50,260 nt of DNA from CAMCHP01 sp036835325 (GCA_036835325.1 DAITMF010000024.1:1-50260); one strand, 5' to 3'. Positions 25,930 to 36,000 are shown, counted from the first letter of the stretch. The notes: generated by a model from the sequence alone, not told the origin. Program-made: numbers and translations.

Positions 25930-26432
25930 AAGCCATCTACCAACTTACCTTTTTTGCCTTGCTGCTCACCCTAAATAGTTGCGCGCAGTCTGAAGCACCC
26001 TCCAATTCACGTTCAACCATGAAAACGGGTAACCAATCGCGAATCGAAAAAACCGACGAGGAATGGAAAGCCGTACTAACGCCGACGCAGCACCACATTC
26101 TTCGTGAGAAGGGCACCGAGCGAGCCTTTACGGGTCCGTACCACGATTCAAAAGCAAAAGGAACATACAGCTGTGCGGCCTGTGGCTTACCGCTTTTTAG
26201 CAGTTCACACAAATTCGATTCAGGCACCGGCTGGCCGAGTTACTACCAACCCATTGACTCTGCAAACGTGGGTGAAGTGGCTGATGTAAGTTACGGCATG
26301 GTGCGCACCGAAGTAATTTGCAACCGGTGCGAAGGCCATTTGGGCCATGTGTTTGATGACGGACCTCGTCCGAGCGGTTTGCGCTACTGCATCAACGGCC
26401 ACGCGCTTGAATTCAACGCCGAAGCGCCATAA
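25926..26432 (+). CDS. msrB: Peptide-methionine (R)-S-oxide reductase MsrB, lipoprotein
   Basis: A 168-residue MsrB with a lipoprotein signal (LLLTLNSC, Cys19), so it repairs oxidised methionine in envelope proteins. The catalytic domain covers about residues 40-165. Zinc-binding pairs are CAAC and CNRC; GTGWPSYYQP is the substrate-binding block; the catalytic Cys is in LRYCINGHALEF. It is coupled to uvrA by a 4-base overlap. Pairing DNA repair with methionine repair suggests co-expression but not a shared mechanism. Confidence 0.96.
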   Translation: MKAIYQLTFFALLLTLNSCAQSEAPSNSRSTMKTGNQSRIEKTDEEWKAVLTPTQHHILREKGTERAFTGPYHDSKAKGTYSCAACGLPLFSSSHKFDSGTGWPSYYQPIDSANVGEVADVSYGMVRTEVICNRCEGHLGHVFDDGPRPSGLRYCINGHALEFNAEAP

Positions 26433-26465
26433 TGTGCTCGACGCGGCGCATCCACCCCGAAAAGA

Positions 26466-26486
26466 ATCCATCCAAAACGAAAAAAG
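26466..26486 (+). repeat. Variant dispersed element next to the msrB terminator
   Basis: AATCCATCC, A4, CG, A6. It is one base from the CATCCATCC consensus. Its A run forms the left arm of the following terminator, as the copy at 92-112 does for the thiolase terminator. Confidence 0.45.
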
Positions 26487-26514
26487 CCGCTCCAAATTGA
26501 AGCGGCTTTTTTTA
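26481..26514. terminator. Bidirectional rho-independent terminator
   Basis: AAAAAAGCCGCT, 9-base loop, AGCGGC and T7. It ends msrB on + and the T9SS-locus transcript on -. Confidence 0.88.
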
Positions 26515-26529
26515 TGTGTTAATCGTGGG

Positions 26530-27150
26530 TTACTTCCCACATGTGAAGGTCAATCCGCGTTGTTCAATGATGAAACCTCCATCAACGAGGTCGCCGTTAT
26601 CATCGAGTACTTCTTTTTCTCTACCGTGCAAGTTCAAACGGCCAGTCACCACCCCTGTGGTAGTGAGCTGCATGAGCAGAACACGACCGTCTTTTCCGGC
26701 CTGTGTTTGACGCTTATCGGGTGTCACAAACCACGCGCTGTTGTAGCTGATGTACGCATTGCCTTGCTCGAATGCCTTCGTTTCGAGCGAATCCATGAGG
26801 AAAGGCGTTACGTAGTTGTTGTAGTTATCTGTTAGCCCAATGGTGAAAAACGAGTCAAACGTGAGCTTTGGGTCGTTCTGGATATCGAAGCGTTGCACCT
26901 CATTCGAAAGTGCACCTCCTTTGGGGTGTTGGTAGAACTTGGTGGTTGATTTGATCTCGATAGGGTTCTTTTCTTCAGCGAAAACGGCATCAACGATGTC
27001 GCCCGGGTTCTGCATTTTGGCATAAACGCGGTAGGTTTTACCGGGCACAATGCCATTGTTCGGAACCTCTTCAACTTCAAGCTGAACAAATTGTGCTTGG
27101 GAGATTCCGGCGGTAAAAAAAGCCAATGCGATAAGGAGTGATTTCTTCAT
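26530..27150 (-). CDS. Secreted protein sharing a domain with the neighbouring T9SS adhesin
   Basis: 206 residues with a signal peptide (MKKSLLIALAFFTAGISQAQ). The mature part aligns by eye with the N-terminal ~250 residues of the adhesin two genes upstream. Shared landmarks in order are VQLEVEEVPNN versus LQVVVEEFDP, KTYRVYAKMQNPGD versus TTYRIYAEMANPTD, TTKFY versus TTTWY, FDSFFTIG versus DSWLTIG, and RVLLMQLTTTG versus RVLLAQLTTDG. It therefore looks like a stand-alone copy of that domain, without SprB repeats or a sorting domain. It is the last gene of the adhesin-PorP-domain run. Function unknown; a chaperone or binding partner of the adhesin is one possibility (inference). Confidence 0.85.
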   Translation of the reverse strand: MKKSLLIALAFFTAGISQAQFVQLEVEEVPNNGIVPGKTYRVYAKMQNPGDIVDAVFAEEKNPIEIKSTTKFYQHPKGGALSNEVQRFDIQNDPKLTFDSFFTIGLTDNYNNYVTPFLMDSLETKAFEQGNAYISYNSAWFVTPDKRQTQAGKDGRVLLMQLTTTGVVTGRLNLHGREKEVLDDNGDLVDGGFIIEQRGLTFTCGK

Positions 27151-27191
27151 GGTCAGTAAGTTTTGGTTCAGGTATGCAAATAACGTACCAA

Positions 27192-28139
27192 TTAACGGAA
27201 TCGGCGCTTACTTGAAGCCCGACGGAGTTTTTGCTTGCGAAATTTCCCTTGTACTTTGGGAATGTTGTAGCTGAGCGTTACCTCATGCGTGTGAGGGCTC
27301 ATGTTACGCGCATCGGTAGTTGTGATATCGTACGAATAGGCAACGGCGTACTCATCGTATTCAAAACCAACTGCCAGAGCCACTGCATCGCGGTGACGGT
27401 AAGAAACTCCCAACCAAAGTAAATCTTGGTAGATCAATTTGTTGAGAATATCGAACTGAGCAGGACTTGCCTCGGTCAAGCGAACCAAGGCCGTGGGTTG
27501 AATGGCGAAGGTTTCATTGATGTCGTACCGGTACGACCCCATGAAGTTGTAGTGGCGCGCATTTTGATTCAGGTCTTCCAAAACCCCGGTTATGCCCAAT
27601 CGGGTTTGAATCAACTGCGGAATACTGAACCCGAAGAAATACCCTGGGCCGTACACCATCAGACCGAATGTCGCGTCAAAATTGAAACCGCTTTCAACCA
27701 CGTTGACCAGAGCCGGATCATCGACATCGCGGTACACGAGATCGGTTCCATCGAATCGAAACTGTGAGAACACACCGCTAAGACCGAACGACACCGCGTC
27801 GCGGTTGTTCAAATCGATGGTATACGCTCCTGTCAGCTCCATACCGGTGCGGGCAATTGCACCGCCGGTGTTGTCATGGAAAGCGATTCCCCCTACTCCC
27901 AATCGCGTTCCGGGAAGTTGGGTATGCCCACTGAGCATGTAGGTACGCGGCGCACCTTCAAAACCCGTCCACTGATCTCTGAACGAGGCTGAAATAGGCG
28001 AGAAAGGTGTTGTACCAGCTACTGCAGGGTTCAGCATGTATGGGTTAAAAAGGTACTGCGACCTTCGAGCAAGCTGTTGAGCAGAAACCGAGCCGGTAGC
28101 AAAAACAACAGCGCCTACTAAGAATAGAATCTTCTTCAT
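27192..28139 (-). CDS. PorP/SprF family type IX secretion system membrane protein
   Basis: A 315-residue outer-membrane beta-barrel protein. It has a signal peptide (MKKILFLVGAVVFATGSVSAQ) followed by the family signature RRSQYLFNPYMLNPAVAG and SFRDQWTGFEGAPRTYMLSGH. Many amphipathic strands follow, then a basic tail (KFRKQKLRRASSKRRFR). PorP/SprF proteins are commonly encoded next to large proteins with type B T9SS domains; SprF is needed for secretion of SprB in Flavobacterium johnsoniae. The position here, 11 bases after the adhesin gene, fits that role. Confidence 0.94.
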   Translation of the reverse strand: MKKILFLVGAVVFATGSVSAQQLARRSQYLFNPYMLNPAVAGTTPFSPISASFRDQWTGFEGAPRTYMLSGHTQLPGTRLGVGGIAFHDNTGGAIARTGMELTGAYTIDLNNRDAVSFGLSGVFSQFRFDGTDLVYRDVDDPALVNVVESGFNFDATFGLMVYGPGYFFGFSIPQLIQTRLGITGVLEDLNQNARHYNFMGSYRYDINETFAIQPTALVRLTEASPAQFDILNKLIYQDLLWLGVSYRHRDAVALAVGFEYDEYAVAYSYDITTTDARNMSPHTHEVTLSYNIPKVQGKFRKQKLRRASSKRRFR

Positions 28140-28150
28140 AACTGCTAGGC

Positions 28151-31108
28151 TTAGTATTTAACGGTTACGGTTCCTGTGAGCGGGTCGCGGTTCACGTCGT
28201 AGGTGATAACGTAGTAGTAATCGGCGACCGATACTAAACGTCCGTTCCATGTTCCATCCCAGCGTTGGTTGTACCCTCGCGATTCGAAGAGCAATTGTCC
28301 CCATCGGTTATAAACCTGCACCAAGGCGGTAGGGAAAAACTCAAGGCCGCCAATCACCCAATCATCATTGAAACCATCTCCATTTGGTGTCAACACAGTT
28401 GCAATGAAGAAGCAGCCTACGGTGGGCTCCACTTCGACGATTGCGCTGAGTGTGCATCCGATAGCGTCTGTTACGATTACCGAATAGCCTCCTTCTTCCA
28501 AGCCGATTGCAGTCGCTGTTGATTGTGAATTTTCATCATTCCAATCGTAAAGAATTGGCGGAGTGCCGCCGGTTACCGCAACCGTCGCCGTGCCATCTTG
28601 TTCGTCCCAACACGTTACCGGCGAAGAGAACACTGTCAATTCCATGTCGGTAATGATATCGGCAAGAACAGTGAATGTGGTGTCTGCAACGCAGCCTGTG
28701 ACATCTTCACCTGTAATGGTGTAGGTGCCTTCAAAGAGGCTTGTTGGGTCGACGTCTTCAACGATTTCCCATTCGATATCGCCCACACCACCGGTGGGTA
28801 ACACGCTTACTGAACCGTCGTTCATTCCGGTACAGGTAACGTTGTTTACGTTGATGAGGAAGGCAATTGGTTCAGGCTCAACGATGTCAAAGAAATCAGT
28901 CACTTCGCAACCGTTTTCGTCGATGATGGTGATTTCATAGTCTCCCGCACAGAGATTGGTAGTACCTGAGGGAATGCCATTCAAAAGGATTTCAACGTTG
29001 CCCGTACCGCCTTCAATGGTTAGGCCAACGGCACCGTTGCAGGTTCCACCGCACGAAATGTCAAAAACGGTATCAATTGAAAGCGTGAGCAATTCAGGTT
29101 CTTCGATTTCGACTTCTGCTGATGCCGTGCAGTTGGTTTCATCGATGATTTCGAAGAAGTAAATGCCAGCTTCGAGGTTCTCAACCGTTGCGGGCAGGCT
29201 TACTTCGGAGGGCGAAATGAGCGTCACTTGGCCGGTTCCCCCGGTAAAGTTTACTTCGACTGAGCCGTCACCTGCACCGAAGCAGCTGATGTCGGTTGCA
29301 TCAAGGCTAATGTTTAGTGGGCCGGGCTCGTCGATAACGATGTTGTTTTGAGTGACTGTGCACCCTGCCTCGTCTTGAAAGGTTACGGTGTAGGTGTTGG
29401 CTGGAAGGTTCTCAAAGCACTGCGACGTACCGAACGGTGTTGCCTGTGACACTGGAGCGGAAATTCGCCAAACGAGGTCGCCTGTACCTCCGGTGATTTC
29501 GAAAAAGCAGATGGTTCCGTCATTCAATCCGTTGCAGCTCACATCGGAAGGGCCTGCTGTAAACTGAATTGCCGGTGGTTCATTTACAGTTACCGGTATT
29601 GAGGCATTGCAACCGTTTGCATCACTGATGGTCGCTGTGTAATCTCCGGCGCATAGGGTATTCGGATTTTGTTGATTCCCATCTGCATCGATCACAATGA
29701 GTGAATAGGGCTGGGTACCGCCTTGCGCTGACCATGCAACTTGACCGTTGCACTCGCCTGCGCACAACATGTCGTTGGCTGTTGCATCCACAACCAGCGA
29801 TTCGGGTTCGTCGAGCGTAATTTGGGCAGATACGGTGCAGTCATTTTCGTCAGTCACAGTAACGGTGTAGGTTCCTGCTGCGACATTATCAATGACGGTA
29901 TTGAAGGGGGAATTTCCCGAAAAGCCGACAAATCCAGGCACATCGGTATCAACGGTGACGGTTCCTGTTCCACCGGTGACCGAGACGGTAATCGATCCAT
30001 CGGCCTGTCCGGCGCATGTCACAGCATTGACATCGGTACTTAGGGTCAATTCTTGAGGACAAGCGACCTCGGCAGTTACGGTTTGTGTGAACCCATTTCC
30101 TGCAACAATTTCAATGGAATATTCACCGTTACCGTTTACGCAGCCGATATTGGAAAAGCAATATTCGCCGGTGGCGGGAGCGGTTAACGTTTCAACCACT
30201 TGGCCGGTTGCATTTGAAATGAGGGAAAGTTCGAAAGGTGGTGTACCAAGTGTGATATCAACGCACACTTCAGCGATATCTTCACCCTCACAAAGATTGT
30301 CATTGGGTACGTCAGCGGAAGCAATGACAGCAGGACCAAGCAGGCCCAAGTCGGGCGATTCGAGGTAGGTTAGCCCCAAGGCCTCATTCTGAGGAATCGT
30401 ACAATCGCCGTGTGTGTAAATTGTAAATGGCGTACCCAGCACGCCTCCGATTTGTACCGAGATATTGATGCCATAGGAAATATCACCATCGGTGGTCAAT
30501 TGGGCCAGGAGAACTCGGTTGTTAGGACCTACCGGCAAGGTGTTTGCGCTACCAGGGGTTGAAAACACCGAACCATCGTTTCCGAAAAAATTCACACCGG
30601 GATTGGTATCGAACGAGGCCGTGATTTCCGGTTGGTAACCGATTTCAAACACAGTGACACCAGGGCCGGAATTCGCAGCTCCGATTGTAAGCCAAGAGTC
30701 ACCGCAGATCGATGGGAAGATTGTGCAAAACAGCGGGTTTATTTCGGAGCCCAAATTACCACCGAATGTCACATCGTTGTACCACGTCGTAGTGGTATTG
30801 ATGAAGGTTTCAAGACAGTTTTCGACGCTTCCTCCCGGAAGCACCACCTGCTGCGAGGTAAGCTCGATGACGGCATCAGTGGGATTCGCCATCTCCGCAT
30901 AAATCCGGTAGGTTGTGAGTCCTGCCGGAATGGCCGGGTCGGTTGCCCATGCCGGGTTAAGTGTTGCAGGGTCAAATTCCTCTACGACAACTTGAAGCAA
31001 TTGCGCTTGAGATTCTAAACCTACCAGAAGCGCCATGGCAATGAAAGCACCTCGTGGAGGTAAAGCTTTCATTACGCGGCTTCGCAACAAAGAAGTATCG
31101 ATCTTCAT
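28151..31108 (-). CDS. T9SS type B adhesin with SprB repeats
   Basis: About 985 residues: signal peptide (to LVGLESQAQ), an N-terminal domain of about 250 residues shared with the protein at 26530-27150, and then seven SprB-type repeats. Each repeat has a Cys-containing start such as VTCAGQADGSITVSVTGG and an end such as AAGTYTVTVTDENDCT. The protein closes with the gliding-motility-associated type B sorting domain (VLTPNGDGFNDDWVI, VQVYNRWGQLLFES, YYYVITYDVN). It is predicted to be exported by the T9SS and held on the surface, like SprB. The start is uncertain: ATG 31108 (MKIDTSLLRSR) is used; ATG 31159 lies closer to the promoter and ATG 31072 gives a shorter signal peptide. It is the first gene of a three-gene run. 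Confidence 0.92.
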   Translation of the reverse strand: MKIDTSLLRSRVMKALPPRGAFIAMALLVGLESQAQLLQVVVEEFDPATLNPAWATDPAIPAGLTTYRIYAEMANPTDAVIELTSQQVVLPGGSVENCLETFINTTTTWYNDVTFGGNLGSEINPLFCTIFPSICGDSWLTIGAANSGPGVTVFEIGYQPEITASFDTNPGVNFFGNDGSVFSTPGSANTLPVGPNNRVLLAQLTTDGDISYGINISVQIGGVLGTPFTIYTHGDCTIPQNEALGLTYLESPDLGLLGPAVIASADVPNDNLCEGEDIAEVCVDITLGTPPFELSLISNATGQVVETLTAPATGEYCFSNIGCVNGNGEYSIEIVAGNGFTQTVTAEVACPQELTLSTDVNAVTCAGQADGSITVSVTGGTGTVTVDTDVPGFVGFSGNSPFNTVIDNVAAGTYTVTVTDENDCTVSAQITLDEPESLVVDATANDMLCAGECNGQVAWSAQGGTQPYSLIVIDADGNQQNPNTLCAGDYTATISDANGCNASIPVTVNEPPAIQFTAGPSDVSCNGLNDGTICFFEITGGTGDLVWRISAPVSQATPFGTSQCFENLPANTYTVTFQDEAGCTVTQNNIVIDEPGPLNISLDATDISCFGAGDGSVEVNFTGGTGQVTLISPSEVSLPATVENLEAGIYFFEIIDETNCTASAEVEIEEPELLTLSIDTVFDISCGGTCNGAVGLTIEGGTGNVEILLNGIPSGTTNLCAGDYEITIIDENGCEVTDFFDIVEPEPIAFLINVNNVTCTGMNDGSVSVLPTGGVGDIEWEIVEDVDPTSLFEGTYTITGEDVTGCVADTTFTVLADIITDMELTVFSSPVTCWDEQDGTATVAVTGGTPPILYDWNDENSQSTATAIGLEEGGYSVIVTDAIGCTLSAIVEVEPTVGCFFIATVLTPNGDGFNDDWVIGGLEFFPTALVQVYNRWGQLLFESRGYNQRWDGTWNGRLVSVADYYYVITYDVNRDPLTGTVTVKY

Positions 31109-31180
31109 GTTCTGAATCATACGTTGCACTGCTGCAGGGCACCCCGCGGGCAGATCCATCTTGGTTTTCTACGGAACAAG

Positions 31181-31188
31181 CAAAGGTA
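31181..31188 (-). promoter_or_regulatory. -7 promoter element for the adhesin operon
   Basis: TACCTTTG on -, a full match to TAnnTTTG, with TTG 19 bases upstream (31210-31208). The leader would be about 15 bases to ATG 31159 or about 65 to ATG 31108. Confidence 0.6.
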
Positions 31189-31246
31189 AGAAATGCGTCA
31201 ACACTTCCAATTCCCGTTTGCCTTGGTTAGGACAAGAAAAGTTGCT

Positions 31247-31265
31247 CATCCATCCCCAAAAAAAA
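31247..31265 (+). repeat. Dispersed CATCCATCC + poly(A) element, intergenic copy
   Basis: CATCCATCC, CC, A8, between the adhesin promoter and the truC start. A copy outside any called coding region shows the motif is not only a codon-usage effect. Confidence 0.6.
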
Positions 31266-31329
31266 CGCACCTGTGCGTTAGCAAGTCGAAAAATTAGGTC
31301 GAAAGGTTGTACGGCCTCTCTCCTATTCT

Positions 31330-31337
31330 CATCTTCG
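31330..31337 (+). promoter_or_regulatory. Weak -7-like element for truC
   Basis: CATCTTCG, two bases from TAnnTTTG, 18 bases before ATG 31356. Confidence 0.25.
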
Positions 31338-31355
31338 GCGTTTGAAACAGCGGGC

Positions 31356-32102
31356 ATGAAGCAAGATCCAATTGGTACAATCGAGGTATTGTTTGAAGAT
31401 GAGGCGCTCATTGTTGTGAGCAAACCGAACCGCATGCTCGTGCACCGAAGTGCGATGGACTATTACGAAGACCGAAATTTGCTTCGCGAATTGAGTTCTA
31501 CACGGTCTGAGCGACTTCACCCCGCACACCGACTTGACAAGGCTACCAGTGGAGCCATTCTTTTTGCCAAATCGAATGAAGTGCTGAGTTATTTGCGTGA
31601 AGAATTCAATGCCAGACGCGTTGAGAAGCACTACCTCGCAGTGGTTCGGGGCTTCACGCCAAGCGAAGGTGCAATTGACGCGCCCTTGCTCGCTGAAGGT
31701 GACACCAAAGAACGCGAGGCACTTACACGGTTCGAAACCCTAAAGCATACCGAGATCAACATGAGTGTCTCGCGGTACCCAAGCTCGCGTTATTCGCTTG
31801 TACGCGCGTTTCCAGAGACCGGCAGGTACCATCAAATACGGATGCATTTCGATAAAATACGGCATCCAATCATTGGCGACAGCCGTCATGGCGACAAGAA
31901 GCACAATGCGGTTTTCAGAGATCAGCTTCACTTGGAGCCGCTCTTTCTGCATGCAGAAAGTTTGTCATTTAAACACCCAAATGGTACTCAACTAACTGTT
32001 AGCGCGCCTGTTCCTGCGCACTTCAACACTCTTTTGAGTTTATGGGATTGGATGGATGGAGCTAGCCCGGAGGCCGTTGAACCCGGTAATCACAAAAAAT
32101 GA
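31356..32102 (+). CDS. truC: tRNA pseudouridine synthase C (TruC-like, RluA family)
   Basis: A 248-residue RluA-family pseudouridine synthase. TruC modifies U65 in the T-stem of some tRNAs in E. coli. Matching blocks are VLFEDEALIVVSKPNRMLVHRSAMD, the catalytic-Asp motif AHRLDKATSGAILFAKS, KHYLAVVRGF, SRYPSSRYSLVRAFPETGRYHQIR and RHPIIGDSRHGDKKHN. No S4 domain is present, consistent with TruC. The start MKQDPIG at 31356 gives normal length; the open frame extends far upstream without sensible sequence. A CATCCATCC copy on - lies near the C-terminus (32050-32058). Convergent with the next gene at a 6-base gap. Confidence 0.9.
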   Translation: MKQDPIGTIEVLFEDEALIVVSKPNRMLVHRSAMDYYEDRNLLRELSSTRSERLHPAHRLDKATSGAILFAKSNEVLSYLREEFNARRVEKHYLAVVRGFTPSEGAIDAPLLAEGDTKEREALTRFETLKHTEINMSVSRYPSSRYSLVRAFPETGRYHQIRMHFDKIRHPIIGDSRHGDKKHNAVFRDQLHLEPLFLHAESLSFKHPNGTQLTVSAPVPAHFNTLLSLWDWMDGASPEAVEPGNHKK

Positions 32103-32108
32103 GCGGCT

Positions 32109-32843
32109 TTAAAACTCTTGTTTGTAGAACGGGCTATTCCATTGATTTGCGGTCACATTCTTGAAGAAGGCGAAACCGACGTAGGTCACAATGGATGTAA
32201 TGCTCACCAAAAACCAAAAGAAAAGGGCCATGCGTGCGAACCCTGATTGCGCTGCAGACTCTCCCAGTAAAAGTTCGGTGGGCACTAAAAACGAAAGCAA
32301 CAACGAGACCATTGCGATGCTGGCGCCGAGCGTTGCAAAACTGCGCAAAGGCCATACCATCATTTTACGGTACCACGCCATGTCATTGCCCCACTGGTGG
32401 ATGTAGTAGTAGTAATTGTTTGATAGCTTCACGAACAGCACAGGGTCTTTGTCGCAATCTTCAAGTTTGAAGCGTGCATCAGGAGCCATGATGGCAAAGT
32501 CACTCAATTCAGCACCTACTTGTTTCTCCAACCGGCGGATCTCAAGCACTGCTTCGTAGGGAATTTCTCCCTTAAATTTGGCTGAATCAAGAAAGCGCAA
32601 ACGGTACTGAATGCACGTTGAGCGTATATCGTCAAGCGCGTACAAGCGGTCAGGGTCGAGTGACGCCCACGAGAATTCCTGCTCGCTTCGTTTCTCGCCT
32701 TTAATGCGCTCGACCACTTGTCGTTCGCGGAAGTAGGCATCGTCAATAAGATTGAGCGCTTGGTCGATTAGAGCATCCGGCGCTTCGGCCAATCGACGCG
32801 AGCGGTTTTTGATGAGTTCTTCTTTGATGTTTACAGTATTCAT
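32109..32843 (-). CDS. Hypothetical membrane protein, two C-terminal helices
   Basis: 244 residues. The first 165 or so are charged and helical, with no signal peptide, and include EELIKNRSRRLAEAPDALI and LEIRRLEKQVGAELSDF. Two hydrophobic segments follow (about FATLGASIAMVSLLLSFLV and ALFFWFLVSITSIVTYVGF), then a short tail. This predicts a cytoplasmic domain anchored in the inner membrane. I do not recognise the family. The start ATG 32843 was chosen because palindromes and a -7-like element lie immediately upstream. Divergent from the fused mutase gene. Confidence 0.75.
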   Translation of the reverse strand: MNTVNIKEELIKNRSRRLAEAPDALIDQALNLIDDAYFRERQVVERIKGEKRSEQEFSWASLDPDRLYALDDIRSTCIQYRLRFLDSAKFKGEIPYEAVLEIRRLEKQVGAELSDFAIMAPDARFKLEDCDKDPVLFVKLSNNYYYYIHQWGNDMAWYRKMMVWPLRSFATLGASIAMVSLLLSFLVPTELLLGESAAQSGFARMALFFWFLVSITSIVTYVGFAFFKNVTANQWNSPFYKQEF

Positions 32844-32855
32844 CACGCTTTCCTT

Positions 32856-32901
32856 TAAACTTAATAACCCGAAGTTCGGGAACTTGTTGCTTCCCGAAGT
32901 T
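32856..32901 (-). promoter_or_regulatory. Nested palindromes over the promoter of the two-helix membrane protein
   Basis: CCCGAAGTTCGGG (32868-32880) is a perfect palindrome with a single central base. AAGTTCGGGAACTT (32872-32885) is a second perfect one offset by a few bases. A second CCCGAAGTT follows at 32893-32901, 25 bases from the first. A -7-like TAAGTTTA lies at 32863-32856 on -. The layout fits a repressor or activator site for the 32109-32843 gene. Confidence 0.45.
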
Positions 32902-33001
32902 ACGAAAATCACCAATGCATACGATTCAAGGCATAAATGCCAAAATCGGGTCATGGGCTGCATAGATTGCCGAACATCGCCACACTATTGCGGGTTTACA
33001 G

Positions 33002-33009
33002 TACCTTTG
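33002..33009 (+). promoter_or_regulatory. -7 promoter element for the fused acyl-CoA mutase
   Basis: TACCTTTG, a full match, 21 bases before ATG 33031. It supports that start over the long upstream extension of the open frame. Confidence 0.55.
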
Positions 33010-33030
33010 AAGCTCGAAAAAAAGCGCCCT

Positions 33031-36000
33031 ATGCAAACCGTTGCACCCTATATTCCTAAGAATAAAGTCCGCATCGTCACAGCGGCTTCGCTCTTCGATG
33101 GTCACGACGCAGCCATCAACATTATGCGCCGTATAATGCAGTCATCGGGTTGTGAGGTGATTCACCTTGGCCACGACCGCAGTGCCGAAGAGGTGGTGAA
33201 TTGTGCCATCCAAGAAGACGCTCAAGCCATTGCCATGACCTCTTACCAAGGCGGGCACTTGGAGTACTTTAAATACATGCATGACCTCCTTAAGGAGAAG
33301 GGAGCTTCGCACATACGCATCTTCGGTGGTGGAGGTGGAACGATTCTTCCGGAAGAAATTAAGGAATTGCATGCCTATGGCATTGCGCGCATTTACCATC
33401 CGGATGACGGAAGGTCAATGGGGCTTCAAGGCATGATCAATGATTTGATTCAACAGGCCGACTACCCGACCGGAGTTGGATTGAACGGAGAGGTTAAGCA
33501 GCTTAAAACGACCAACCACGGCGCTATTGCCCGCATCATTTCGGCAGCTGAGAACTATCCGGAAGAGGCGAATGCTATGCTTGAGCCCATCCGCGCAGCG
33601 GCCCAAAAAAGCAAAACCCCTGTTTTGGGCATTACCGGAACAGGCGGAGCTGGAAAATCATCGATGGTTGACGAACTTGTGCGGCGCTTTTTGCTCGATT
33701 TCAAGAGCGCACACATCGCCATTGTTTCGGTTGACCCATCAAAGCGCAAAACCGGAGGGGCGCTTTTGGGTGACCGCATCAGGATGAACGCCATTAAAGA
33801 CGACCGCGTATACATGCGCTCCCTTGCCACCCGGCAAAGCAACCTGGCACTCAGCAAGCACGTCAACGATGCCGTTTCAATTTTGAAAGCCGCAGGTTTT
33901 GACCTAATCGTTCTTGAAACATCGGGCATTGGGCAGTCAGACACGGAGATTATGGACCACAGCGACGTGGCCTTGTACATCATGACGCCTGAGTTTGGCG
34001 CCGCCACGCAACTGGAAAAGATCGACATGCTTGATTTTGCCGACGTGGTTGCGATCAACAAGTTTGACAAGCGTGGAGCCATGGATGCCATACGTGACGT
34101 GCGCAAGCAATACAAGCGCAATCACCAACTTTGGGATGCAGACGATGAAACACTGCCGGTGTTCGGTACGATTGCATCGCAGTTTAATGACCCGGGGACA
34201 AACGCGCTCTACCGCGCCTTGATGGATACGATCAGCGCAAAAACCGAGACCGAGCTGAAATCGGATTTTGAGCTCACCGGCGGCATGAGTGAGAAGATTT
34301 ACATCATTCCTCCCAACCGCACCCGCTACCTCAGCGAGATTTCTGAGAACAACCGATCATACGACCAATGGGTCAACCAGCAGTGCGAGGTTGCCGAGAA
34401 GTTGTATGCCGTTCGTTTGACGACTGCGCACCTGAAAGCGTCTTCATTGGATGACCGCGATCGACTTGTTAAACGCATGGATGAAGAGTACGCGCACATT
34501 GCGCTTGATCTTGACCCGAGGAATTTGGCAATGCTTGAAGACTGGGACACCAAAGTGGCCCGCTTCGCTGCCGATGAGTACGTGTTTAAGGTACGCGACA
34601 AGGAGCTCAGAATACCTACCAAAACACGCTCGCTTTCGCACAACGACATACCCAAAGTGGCCCTGCCAAAGTACAAAGCATGGGGGTCGTTGCTGCGCTG
34701 GATGCTTCAGGAGAACGTCCCGGGTGAATTCCCCTACACTTCAGGCATTTACCCCTTTAAGCGAGAAGGTGAAGACCCCACGCGCATGTTCGCAGGCGAA
34801 GGTGGCCCGGAGCGCACCAACAAACGCTTTCACTATGTTTCGTTGGGGATGCCCGCCAAGCGGTTGTCTACAGCTTTTGACTCTGTAACCCTTTACGGAA
34901 ACGACCCCGGACACCGACCCGACATCTACGGTAAAATCGGCAACTCAGGCGTATCAATCTGCTGCCTTGATGATGCGAAAAAGTTGTATTCAGGCTTTGA
35001 CTTGGCCGATGCCATGACGAGTGTTTCGATGACCATCAACGGCCCGGCACCCATGCTTTTGGGTTTTTTCATGAATGCGGCCATTGACCAGCAGTGCGAG
35101 AAGTACATCCGTGCCAACGGCTTGGAAGGCGAAGTGGAGCGCGTACTGAAGGCCAAATGGGACGACAAGGGCCTTGTTAGGCCGCGTTACCAAGGCGAAC
35201 TACCGGAGGGCAATGACGGACTCGGCCTGTTGCTTTTGGGTGCAACCGGAGACGAAGTTCTGCCTCCTGACGTGTATGAAACCATCAAGGCCGATACACT
35301 GAATGTAGTGCGTGGCACCGTTCAGGCCGACATCCTTAAAGAAGATCAAGCACAGAACACCTGCATTTTTAGCACGGAATACGCACTGCGCTTGATGGGT
35401 GACGTACAAGCCTACTTTATTGAGCAGAGCGTTCGCAACTTCTACTCGGTTTCGATTTCGGGCTATCACATTGCTGAAGCGGGCGCAAACCCTATCACAC
35501 AACTGGCATTTACCCTTTCGAACGGCTTCACCTACGTTGAGTACTACTTGAGCCGAGGGATGGACATCAACAAGTTCGGCCCGAACCTCTCGTTCTTCTT
35601 CTCGAACGGAATTGATCCGGAGTACGCTGTCATTGGACGTGTTGCACGGCGCATTTGGGCAAAAGCACTTCGCAACAAGTACGGTGCTGATGCCCGCTCA
35701 CAAATGCTGAAGTACCACATTCAAACATCGGGCCGTTCGTTGCACGCGCAAGAGATTGACTTCAACGACATTCGCACTACCCTACAGGCGTTGTACGCCA
35801 TTTACGACAACTGCAATTCACTGCATACCAACGCCTACGATGAAGCCATCACCACACCCACAGAAGCCTCTGTGCGCAGGGCCATGGCCATTCAGTTGAT
35901 CATCAACAAAGAGCTCGGGTTGGCGAAAAATGAAAATCCGCTCCAAGGATCGTTCATCATTGAAGAGTTAACCGACCTTGTTGAAGAAGCCGTATTGAGT

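Noticed and set aside
28300..30100. Possible DNA-level repeat array in the adhesin gene
   Set aside because: The periodicity is at the protein level (SprB repeats); the DNA copies are too diverged to count as a repeat array or CRISPR.
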